From NCBI RefSeq assembly GCF_001423615.1, contig NZ_LMOU01000001.1, positions 1,203,570 through 1,266,880 of the forward strand: 63,311 bases of DNA, in the 5' to 3' direction. The translations under genes and the position numbers were made by a program. The stretch is from Microbacterium sp. Leaf159. GTDB taxonomy: Bacteria; Actinomycetota; Actinomycetes; Actinomycetales; Microbacteriaceae. Under the pieces are notes generated by a model that saw nothing but the letters and a program-made list of their open reading frames with translations, searched no databases and was not told the DNA's origin. Below, piece after piece: positions 56,403 through 63,311 of the stretch; position 1 is the first letter of the stretch, and each line of letters opens with the position of its first letter.

Positions 56403-57572
56403 ATGAACAAGCGAGTATCCGGCACCGCGGCGCTCATCGCCGTGGCAGCCCTCACCCTGGCAGGCTGCGCCGGCGGAGACGGAAGCGGAGGCGGCGAAGG
56501 AGCCCCCATCGTGGTCGGCTCCGTGAACACGATCAGCGGCCCCGCGACCTTCCCCGAGGCGTCGCAGGCGGCAGCAGCGGTCTTCGACGCGTTCAACGAA
56601 GCCGGCGGCCTGGACGGTCGGACCATCGAGTACAAGACGCTCGACGACAAGGGTGACCCGGCGACCGCCACGGCATCCGCCCGCGAACTCGTCGGGAGCG
56701 ACGGAGCGGTGGCGCTCGTCGGCTCGGCCAGCCTCATCGAGTGCGAGATCAACGCGAAGTACTACGAACAGGAGGACATCCTGTCGATGCCCGGCATCGG
56801 CGTCGACACCGGATGCTTCGCGAGCGACAACATCTCGCCCGCGAACGTCGGTCCGTTCAACGACATGACCCTCACGCTGCAGTACGGCTCGGAGGTGCTC
56901 GGGCTCGACGACATCTGCATCCTGCTCGAGATCGCAGGATCCACGCGTCCGACCTACCAGGCCGCGATCGACAAGTGGACCGAGATCACCGGCAAGGAGC
57001 CGAAGTACGTCGACGACACCGTGCCGTACGGCGCCTCGGACTACACCCCGTACATCGTGAAGGCGCGCGAACAGGGCTGCAAGGCTCTCGCGATCAACCC
57101 CGTCGAGCCCGACGCGATCGGCCAGGTCAAGGCGGCGAACGCCCAGGGCTGGGACGACGTGACGTGGCTGTACCTGACGAGCGTCTACAGCGAGAACTTC
57201 GCCGGCGCGATCGACAACGCGGGTGCGGGCATCTACGTCCCTGCCGAGTTCTACCCGTTCACGGATGACAACGAGATCAACTCCGAGTGGCGCGAGCTGA
57301 TGGAGGCGAACGACATTCCGCTCACGTCCTTCAGCCAGGGCGGATACCTCGCGGCCAAGTACTTCATCGAAGTGCTCGAGGGCATGGACGGCGACATCAC
57401 CCGCGAGAGCGTCACCGAGGCGCTGCGAGGCATGGATCCGATCGAGAACCCGATGGTCGGAACGCCGTATGTCTTCGGCACCCAGAACACCGCGGGCTGG
57501 CCGATCATCCTCGAATCCGGCACGAACGCCTGGGAGAAGGTCGCGGACGACTGGCTGCGCATCGGCGAGTAG
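56403..57572 (+). CDS. Liv-type ABC transporter binding lipoprotein
   Basis: 389 residues. A lipobox LTLAGC (Cys22), then the Peripla_BP_6 fold: PIVVGSVNTISGPATFPEA, FDAFNEAGGLDGRTIEYK and VGSDGAVALVGSAS. This class binds amino acids, amides and also aromatic acids or amines. Ribosome binding site AGGCAGGA. A 12-bp hairpin follows it. Confidence 0.92.
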   Translation: MNKRVSGTAALIAVAALTLAGCAGGDGSGGGEGAPIVVGSVNTISGPATFPEASQAAAAVFDAFNEAGGLDGRTIEYKTLDDKGDPATATASARELVGSDGAVALVGSASLIECEINAKYYEQEDILSMPGIGVDTGCFASDNISPANVGPFNDMTLTLQYGSEVLGLDDICILLEIAGSTRPTYQAAIDKWTEITGKEPKYVDDTVPYGASDYTPYIVKAREQGCKALAINPVEPDAIGQVKAANAQGWDDVTWLYLTSVYSENFAGAIDNAGAGIYVPAEFYPFTDDNEINSEWRELMEANDIPLTSFSQGGYLAAKYFIEVLEGMDGDITRESVTEALRGMDPIENPMVGTPYVFGTQNTAGWPIILESGTNAWEKVADDWLRIGE

Positions 57573-57582
57573 CCACCCTTCG

Positions 57583-57612
57583 CCTGCCGCCGAGCGCATT
57601 CTCGGCGGCAGG
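57583..57612 (+). terminator. Hairpin after the Liv-type binding-protein gene
   Basis: CCTGCCGCCGAG and CTCGGCGGCAGG form a perfect 12-bp stem with a 6-base loop and no U-tract. It occupies the same place as the hairpin after the sugar-binding protein gene. Confidence 0.7.
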
Positions 57613-57691
57613 CCCTCCCCCTCCCGGTTCCGAGCTCGTCGCAGAACAGATGCCCTCGGAGCCGAACCTCTCAGATCAGAAAGGACGCCTC

Positions 57692-58552
57692 ATGCTGCAA
57701 GGCGCCATAGCCGGTCTCGCCGCCGGCGGTCTCTACGCCGTCCTCGGCGTATGCCTGACCTTGATGTCGCGTCTCGTGCGGGTCGTCAACTTCGCACAGG
57801 CCGCGACCGCGATGTTCGGTGCGTTCAGCGCCGTGTGGTTCGTCAGCGAACTCGGAGTACCGATCTGGCTCGGATCCGTGCTCGGTGTGCTCGTCGGCGG
57901 GCTGCTCTCGGCCGCGATCGGATGGATCGCGGCGACGTGGCTCTCCGAGGCATCCACGACGACTCGATCGGCGATGACCGTCGGGCCGCTGCTTCTGCTG
58001 ATCTCCCTGTCGTTCATCCTGTTCGGCAACAAGCCGCAGCCGTTCACCCCGATCATCGCCGGTCCCGCCTTCTCGTTCGGCGGCGTCGTGGTCAGCCAGG
58101 TCACCGTCGCGACCGTCGTCATGGCCGTCGTCACCGCGATCGCCGTACGCGTGGTCCTGCGCCGCACGAGGGTCGGCACGCAGCTGCGCGCGCTCTCCGA
58201 GCGTCCGACCACGGCGGAGCTGCTCGGCATCCGCTCCCGTCCGCTCTCGATCGCCGTGTGGTTCGTCACGGGTGTGATCAGCGCGATCGCGATCATCATC
58301 GTGGCGCCGTCGCAGTCGAACGATGCGACGAGCCTTGCCATGCTCATCGTCCCCGCGGCGGCCGCCGCACTTCTCGGAGGCTTCCGCCGCCTCGATCTCG
58401 CCGTCATCGGCGGCGTGGTGCTCGGTGTGCTGAGCGGTCTCGTCGCGCAGATCGACGAGGTCGCCCTCGTGCGCAACTTCCTTCCGTTCCTGTTCATCGT
58501 CGTCCTGCTCCTGTGGACGCAGCGCAAGGAGGTGTGGGATGCCGCTCGCTGA
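57692..58552 (+). CDS. Liv-type ABC permease (LivH)
   Basis: 286 residues, about eight helices. GAIAGLAAGGLYAVLGVCL and VVNFAQAATAMFGAF are the LivH opening, and LSERPTTAELLGIRSRPLS is the ATPase-contact loop. ATG at 57692 has AAAGGA upstream. It overlaps the next gene by 14 bases. Confidence 0.92.
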   Translation: MLQGAIAGLAAGGLYAVLGVCLTLMSRLVRVVNFAQAATAMFGAFSAVWFVSELGVPIWLGSVLGVLVGGLLSAAIGWIAATWLSEASTTTRSAMTVGPLLLLISLSFILFGNKPQPFTPIIAGPAFSFGGVVVSQVTVATVVMAVVTAIAVRVVLRRTRVGTQLRALSERPTTAELLGIRSRPLSIAVWFVTGVISAIAIIIVAPSQSNDATSLAMLIVPAAAAALLGGFRRLDLAVIGGVVLGVLSGLVAQIDEVALVRNFLPFLFIVVLLLWTQRKEVWDAAR

Positions 58553-60311
58553 CCGTCCCTGGTTCCGTCTGTCCTGGCCCTTCGCCGTCGCGGTCGCCGC
58601 GATCGGGGTGGGCGCCATCCTGAGCACGGCACTGCCGGGCTACTTCGTCTTCCTCGCGATCAGCGCGGTCATCGCGGCGATCGCGATTCTCGGTCTCGGC
58701 ATCGTCACGGGGTCGGCCGGCATGATCGCCCTGTGCCAGCTCACGTTCGCGGCTGTCGGCGCCTGGATCGTATCGCTGCTCAACGTCATGCAGGCCCCCG
58801 GCGGCTTCGTCGTCTGGCTGGTGTTCGGCGGCATCGCGGCGGGGCTCGTCGGCATCCTCGTGGGGTTGCCCGCCCTTCGGCTGCGGGGCGTCAACCTCGC
58901 AGTAGTCACTCTCGGGTTCGCCGCAGCGGCCGACGTGACTCTGGTGCAGATCCAGTTCCCGGGCTCCGCCGACGGCACCGCGATCGAGCGACCGGAATTC
59001 TTCTCGAACGATCGGGAGTTCTTCTTCCTGTCGATCGTCGTGCTCGCCGTCTGCGCTCTCGGCGTGTTCTTCCTGCAGCGCGGCCGGTGGGGCTCGAGCT
59101 GGAAGGCCGTCGCGTTCTCCGAGCGCGGCACCGCCGCGGCCGGGCAGAGCGTGCAGACCGCCAAGCTCACGGCCTTCGCGGTCTCGGCCGCGCTCGGCGG
59201 CATCGCCGGTGGACTGCTCGCAGGCCAGGTGCAGCTGCCGTTCGCGTCGAGCTTCACGCCTCTGCAGTCCCTCGCGCTGTACGTGCTCGCCATCATGTCG
59301 GGGGCGCACCTGATCGACATGGCGATCTTCGGCGGCATCCTCTGGGTTCTCGTCCCCGAGCTGCTCAAGCGCTGGGGCGTGCCCCAGGACTGGGCCTTCG
59401 TCGTCTTCGGCGTACTGGGGGTGCAGGCGCTCACCAGCGGCACCAACCTCGGGCAGGGAATCCGCAACCTGATCTGGAAGCGCGCGGATCGCAGGACCGC
59501 GACAGCGAAGCTGACGGCGCTCCCTCCGGATGCCGACGCCGAGGCCGCCGTGATCACCACGACGACGACCGCGACCGTGGACGAGCGTGCGCTCGACGGC
59601 GCTCCGGTGCTCACGGTCGAGGGGCTCACGGTGCAGTTCGGTGCGCTCAAGGCGTTGGATGACGTGTCCTTCGAGATGCCGGCGGCATCGATCATGGGGC
59701 TCATCGGACCGAACGGCGCCGGGAAGTCGACGTTCGTCGATGCGATCAGCGGGTTCCTGCCGAAGCACGGCGGTCGTGTGCTTCTCGGTGACCGGGACCT
59801 CGGCGGACTGTCGCCCACTCGGCGCGCGCGGCTCGGGCTGCGACGCACCTTCCAGCAGGACAGGGTGCCGCCGGCGCTCACGGTCGGGGCGTACGTGCGG
59901 TTCGTCGCTCGACGTCGACTCGCTGCATCCGACATCGACGAGGTGCTGGAGTTCTTCGGTTGCCCCTCTGCGCGCTCACGTCTGTCGAGCGTCGATGTCG
60001 GCACGCGCCGGCTCGTGGAGGTGGCGGCGAACGTGCTCGCGCGTCCCCGGCTGCTGATCCTCGATGAACCCGCCGCAGGGTTGTCGCACGACGAGCACCT
60101 GGCGCTCGCGGCGCGGTTGCGCGAACTGCCCGCTCGGTACGGGGTGGCGCTGATCATCATCGAGCACGACCTGGACCTCGTGCGCTCGGTCTGCCCGACG
60201 CTCACCGTGCTCGACTTCGGTCGGGTGCTGGCGTCGGGGCCTCAGGCCGAGGTGCTCGCCAACCCGGCCGTCGTGAAGGCCTACATGGGAGAGACGGAGC
60301 TGCTGAAGTGA
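58539..60311 (+). CDS. Fused Liv-type permease/ATPase (LivM-LivG)
   Basis: 590 residues. Residues 1-310 are a LivM permease (PALRLRGVNLAVVTLGFAAA). A Thr/Ala-rich linker (320-350) leads to a LivG ATPase with Walker A GPNGAGKST (390-398) and Walker B LLILDEP (505-511). The signature motif is altered: RLSSVDVGTRRLVEVA instead of LSYGQQRRLEIA. The partner LivF keeps a normal signature. The permease-ATPase join is a known variant of this family. Confidence 0.9.
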   Translation: MPLADRPWFRLSWPFAVAVAAIGVGAILSTALPGYFVFLAISAVIAAIAILGLGIVTGSAGMIALCQLTFAAVGAWIVSLLNVMQAPGGFVVWLVFGGIAAGLVGILVGLPALRLRGVNLAVVTLGFAAAADVTLVQIQFPGSADGTAIERPEFFSNDREFFFLSIVVLAVCALGVFFLQRGRWGSSWKAVAFSERGTAAAGQSVQTAKLTAFAVSAALGGIAGGLLAGQVQLPFASSFTPLQSLALYVLAIMSGAHLIDMAIFGGILWVLVPELLKRWGVPQDWAFVVFGVLGVQALTSGTNLGQGIRNLIWKRADRRTATAKLTALPPDADAEAAVITTTTTATVDERALDGAPVLTVEGLTVQFGALKALDDVSFEMPAASIMGLIGPNGAGKSTFVDAISGFLPKHGGRVLLGDRDLGGLSPTRRARLGLRRTFQQDRVPPALTVGAYVRFVARRRLAASDIDEVLEFFGCPSARSRLSSVDVGTRRLVEVAANVLARPRLLILDEPAAGLSHDEHLALAARLRELPARYGVALIIIEHDLDLVRSVCPTLTVLDFGRVLASGPQAEVLANPAVVKAYMGETELLK

Positions 60312-61000
60312 GCGAACTCGTATTGGATTCGGTGACTGTCAGCCGTGGAGCGGGTCCCGTGATCTCCGACGTGTCGCTGACCGTCAGAGGTGGCGAGGTA
60401 TTGGCCCTCGTGGGCCCGAACGGCGCCGGGAAGACGAGCCTGATCGAATCGGTGTCGGGGGTGACGCCGCATTCGGCGGGGACGCTCACGCTCGACGGCG
60501 AGCCACTCGACAAGCTGTCGCGAGTGGCGAGGGCACGCCGCGGCATCGTGCACATCGAACAGGGTCGCGCGGTGTTCCCCTCGTTGACCGTGCGCGAGAA
60601 CATCTCGCTCACCGCACGAACGCAGGCGGAGGTGGATACTGCGCTCGAGCAGTTTCCCGAACTCGAGAAGCGCATCGATTCGCCGACCGCGCTCCTGTCG
60701 GGCGGTGAGCAGCAGATGGTGGTGCTCGCACGTGCGTTCGCCGCGAAGCCGAGGATCCTCCTGATCGACGAGATGTCGCTCGGGCTCGCGCCGGTCGTGT
60801 TCATGCGGCTGATGCCGATCGTGACCTCGATCGCGGAGTCGGGCGTCGGCGTGCTCCTGGTCGAGCAGTTCACGCAGCTCGCGCTGGGTCTCGCCCGCGA
60901 TGCGGTCGTCGTGGCCGGCGGACAGGTGTCGTTCCAGGGCACCTCGGAGGCTCTGCAGGAAGACCCGCAGCTGCTCCACCGCGCGTACCTCGGCGGGTGA
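60308..61000 (+). CDS. Liv-type ABC ATPase (LivF)
   Basis: 230 residues. Walker A GPNGAGKTS (36-44), signature LLSGGEQQMVVLARAF (129-144), Walker B ILLIDEMSLGLAP. The GTG start overlaps the previous stop (GTGA). It ends the transporter operon. Confidence 0.92.
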   Translation: MSELVLDSVTVSRGAGPVISDVSLTVRGGEVLALVGPNGAGKTSLIESVSGVTPHSAGTLTLDGEPLDKLSRVARARRGIVHIEQGRAVFPSLTVRENISLTARTQAEVDTALEQFPELEKRIDSPTALLSGGEQQMVVLARAFAAKPRILLIDEMSLGLAPVVFMRLMPIVTSIAESGVGVLLVEQFTQLALGLARDAVVVAGGQVSFQGTSEALQEDPQLLHRAYLGG

Positions 61001-61040
61001 GGGTGAGGGTGATCTGAGCGCGCCTCAGATGCTCTCGCAG

Positions 61041-61046
61041 TAGCCT
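61041..61046 (+). promoter_or_regulatory. -10 box for the leaderless HAD gene
   Basis: TAGCCT, six bases before the ATG at 61053. Confidence 0.6.
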
Positions 61047-61052
61047 GAGTGG

Positions 61053-61706
61053 ATGACCGAGACCATCAGCGCCCGCGCCGTCCTGCTCGACATGGACGGC
61101 ACCCTCGTCGACTCGACGGCCGTCGTGGAACGTCTGTGGCTGGCGTGGGCTGCGCCGCACGGGATCGACCCCGCGAGGGTGCTGAGCGTCGTGCACGGGC
61201 GCCAGGGCCATCAGAGCATGGCGATCATGCTGCCGGAGCGCGATCACGAGATCAACATCCGCGAGAACGCCGTGATGCTGGCGAACGAGAGCCAGGACGT
61301 CGACGGAGTAGTCGCGATCGAGGGCGCGGACGTGCTGCTCTCGGCGCTGCTCCCCTTCCCGCACGCGATCGTGACATCGGCCGATGTCACGCTGATGAAG
61401 GCGCGTATGGGGCAGGCAGGACTCACCGTGCCCTCGCTGACCGTGACGGCCGAGAACGTGTCGGCGTCGAAGCCGGATCCTGAGGGCTTCCTGCTGGGCG
61501 CGAAGCTGCTCGGTGTGGACCCCGCAGACTGCGTGGTGTTCGAGGACTCGGGTGCGGGGATCCAGGCTGCTCACGCTGCCGGGATGCGTGTGATCGGGGT
61601 GGGCTCTCACGCCACCTCGCATGAGCCGACCTTCCATGTCGACGACCTCACCCAGGTGGCCGTCGTGCCGACGGCCGACGGTGGGTTCGAGCTCACTGTC
61701 CGGTGA
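61053..61706 (+). CDS. HAD-superfamily phosphatase (sugar-phosphatase-like)
   Basis: 217 residues, subclass IA. Motif I is LLDMDGTLVDS (Asp13, Asp15), motif II AIVTSADV, motif III Lys in SASKPDPEGF and motif IV VVFEDSGAGI. It resembles glycerol-3-phosphate and 2-deoxyglucose-6-phosphate phosphatases. Leaderless after TAGCCT, so it is separate from the transporter operon. Its stop codon is part of the first unit of an 8-bp tandem repeat. Confidence 0.87.
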   Translation: MTETISARAVLLDMDGTLVDSTAVVERLWLAWAAPHGIDPARVLSVVHGRQGHQSMAIMLPERDHEINIRENAVMLANESQDVDGVVAIEGADVLLSALLPFPHAIVTSADVTLMKARMGQAGLTVPSLTVTAENVSASKPDPEGFLLGAKLLGVDPADCVVFEDSGAGIQAAHAAGMRVIGVGSHATSHEPTFHVDDLTQVAVVPTADGGFELTVR

Positions 61707-61831
61707 TGCGGTGACGCGCTGACGCGCTGACGCGACGACGCACCGACGCGACGACGCGACAACGCGACGACGCGACGACGCGACGACGCGACGACGCGAC
61801 GACGCGACGATGCACCGATGCACCGATGCGA
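61704..61831. repeat. Sixteen tandem 8-bp repeats
   Basis: Sixteen units, mostly CGACGCGA, run from the stop codon of the HAD gene to 61831. Eight are exact CGACGCGA, and the outer ones degrade to TGACGCGC or CGATGCAC. The array lies between convergent genes; the rest of the gap to 61909 shows nothing. Confidence 0.9.
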
Positions 61832-61909
61832 CAACCGTCGTATCGGTGACGAGCCAGCCATCGCGTCGATGATCGAGTGATGAGGTCGCGTCGATGACAC
61901 TCGCCCAGG

Positions 61910-63311
61910 TCATCCAGTGCGGGCAAGCCGCGCGGGGATTTTCGATCGCGCCCGGCTGAGTCGCGGGGTGCGCCATCGTTGCTCGGGATCCCACCATCTC
62001 GGGCCCCGCACCTGCGGGAGGCCGTCGTCCATCCGGATCTCCCACCCTGAGCTGCCGAGGGATCGGTGGTGCCACCAGCACAACGGCACACCGTTGTCCG
62101 TATGCGTCGGCCCACCTCTCGCATGCTCAACAACGTGATGGATCTCGCACCACGACGCCGGAACGTGACATCCGGGGATCAGGCACTCCTTGTCCCGGGC
62201 GACGATCGCCCGCCGTTGATGCACGGTGAACACGCGGTCGGTGGTCGAGATCCCGATGATCCGCCCCTCATCGAACAACACCCGTTGGATGGTGCCGGCG
62301 CAGCCGATGTGCGCGGCGACGGAGACGGGGAGGTGGGCACCCGATCCGGGGATCGTCGCCCACCCGCCATTGCCGCCCGCTTCGCCGGCAGCAGGCCCGA
62401 AGGGCGCCCCGGCGCCGTGACCAAGGTGAGCGGCGAGGTCTTTCGCGTCGACGTTCACGACGAGGACGGGTGATGACCCACCAAGGGTGGGCATCGCGTT
62501 GTGGCGGGCAGCGATCGCGCACACCATCGCCAGGGCATCGTGGCGCTTCTGCGCCGCGGTGCGGTCATCGAGCACGCACCGCGGGTCCGAGTTGAACGGA
62601 TCCGTGTCGTCACCCTCGGCGCCACCCTCCGCCTGCGCCTCTGCGTTCGCCTCCGCTCCCCCGTCCGCATCCGCATCCGCATCGACGTCAGTGTCAGTGT
62701 CGGCGTCCGCCCCATCGCTGGGTGCGAAGTGCACGCCGGGCATCGGCGGGCCATCACCTTTCGGGTTCAAGATCGCGTCGATGATCAGCTGCAACTGCGC
62801 CGCGACGTCCGGGGTCAGATACCCGCGGATCGCATGCACACCGTCTTTGAGACGGCCGATCGTGATGCCCCGCCGACGCTTCGAGTCCTCATCCTTCGGC
62901 TCTTCCCCGTCCGGGTCGAACATCGACGCGAGATCCTCCGCAAGCGCCTTCAAGTCCTGAGCCGTCGGCGCCGGACCCGGCGCATCAGCCCCGAAATCGT
63001 CAGCATCTGCATCGTCAGCATCGCCATCATCGTCGACCACGAGACCGTGCCCGCGCGCGCACCCGGCCAACGCGACATCGGCCGCCAGGCGTTGATCGAC
63101 CGTGAGGCGATCCCACACCTTCTCGATCGGCGCGGTCGCCGCCAGGAACCCCGCGACACCGACCACCCCGTCGAGCAGCGCGAGCCGCAGCTCGGACCAG
63201 CGGGCCGGCATCCGCTCCCCCGACAGACTCGTCGGGCGCCGCACCAGATCGACGACCGTGTCGACCCGGGACGCTCCCCGCACATCGACCCGCACCGTCC
63301 GCTGCAGCAAC
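61910..63311 (-). CDS. DUF222 / HNH endonuclease protein (13E12 family), 5' end missing
   Basis: At least 466 residues; the frame is open to the right edge and the TTG there is not a real start. DUF222 occupies the N-terminal half. The C-terminal HNH core is CLIPGCHVPASWCEIHHVVE and NGVPLCWWHHRSL, with both Cys-His pairs. Between residues about 195 and 240 an acidic low-complexity stretch rich in DAD/DTD repeats interrupts the protein, and a shorter Asp-rich run lies at about 93-110. These genes occur in many divergent copies in actinobacterial genomes; their role is unclear. Confidence 0.88.
   Translation of the reverse strand, partial: LLQRTVRVDVRGASRVDTVVDLVRRPTSLSGERMPARWSELRLALLDGVVGVAGFLAATAPIEKVWDRLTVDQRLAADVALAGCARGHGLVVDDDGDADDADADDFGADAPGPAPTAQDLKALAEDLASMFDPDGEEPKDEDSKRRRGITIGRLKDGVHAIRGYLTPDVAAQLQLIIDAILNPKGDGPPMPGVHFAPSDGADADTDTDVDADADADGGAEANAEAQAEGGAEGDDTDPFNSDPRCVLDDRTAAQKRHDALAMVCAIAARHNAMPTLGGSSPVLVVNVDAKDLAAHLGHGAGAPFGPAAGEAGGNGGWATIPGSGAHLPVSVAAHIGCAGTIQRVLFDEGRIIGISTTDRVFTVHQRRAIVARDKECLIPGCHVPASWCEIHHVVEHARGGPTHTDNGVPLCWWHHRSLGSSGWEIRMDDGLPQVRGPRWWDPEQRWRTPRLSRARSKIPARLARTG

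Noticed and set aside
61704..61831. 8-bp array as a replication or partition iteron
   Set aside because: No AT-rich region, no replication gene and short degenerate units between ordinary convergent genes.

Overview
The window is 63 kb of very GC-rich DNA that reads as an actinobacterial chromosome, most likely Microbacterium or a close relative in Microbacteriaceae. The grounds are codon use, a DUF222/HNH gene, RamB-type and DUF5134-like genes, a GapB-type GAPDH with a long N-terminal extension, and many genes whose start codon lies exactly six bases after a TANNNT -10 box, the leaderless-transcript pattern known from Actinobacteria. I saw no rRNA, tRNA, CRISPR array, IS element or prophage, and no gene-free gap longer than about 300 bases.

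Layout. 1-3.4 kb (minus): a partial edge gene, hisS, mazG, nhaA. 3.5-7.7 kb (plus): ppc and gdhA, the latter with a CRP/GlxR-like site. 7.8-13.1 kb (minus): a PuuP-like amine permease, a large kinase/barrel/aminotransferase fusion and a gamma-carbonic-anhydrase-like protein. 13.2-19.3 kb: an SDR, mfd, a GNAT enzyme and an Fpg/Nei glycosylase. 19.3-22.9 kb: FMN riboswitch and ribD-ribE-ribBA-ribH. 23-27 kb: a small membrane protein, a HerA-like ATPase, and a K+-channel-like gene coupled to a 14-TM exporter. 27-33.2 kb: LacI repressor, sugar ABC transporter and GH35 beta-galactosidase. 33.3-39.2 kb: HNH, phosphodiesterase, MHS transporter, LD-carboxypeptidase, a tiny autoregulated-looking HTH protein and an ABC exporter. 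39.3-45.3 kb: GTP-PEPCK with a divergent RamB-like regulator, a winged-helix protein and GapB-type GAPDH. 45.5-49.7 kb: paired SMR proteins, two small membrane proteins, a TetR regulator and a copper amine oxidase. 49.8-53.7 kb: MurQ, a sugar kinase, an RpiR regulator and a DUF998 protein. 53.8-61 kb: an AraC/FeaR-like regulator, MoaF-like and SnoaL-like proteins and a Liv-type ABC transporter with a fused LivM-LivG. 61-63.3 kb: a HAD phosphatase, an 8-bp tandem repeat and a truncated DUF222/HNH gene.

How the genes work together. PPC, PEPCK, GapB-type GAPDH and the RamB-like regulator control the PEP/oxaloacetate and gluconeogenic node, and GDH links it to ammonium. The LacI locus takes up and hydrolyses a beta-galactoside. 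MurQ, the kinase and RpiR recycle amino sugars from the cell wall. Three loci point to amine use: the permease/fusion locus, the TetR-amine oxidase locus and the AraC-MoaF-ABC locus; their substrates are not known from the sequence. Most notable are two near-identical palindromes linking the TetR gene, its divergent neighbour and the amine oxidase, a 23-bp direct repeat in front of the MoaF-like operon that also resembles DNA upstream of araC, and at least 16 leaderless promoters with identical spacing.
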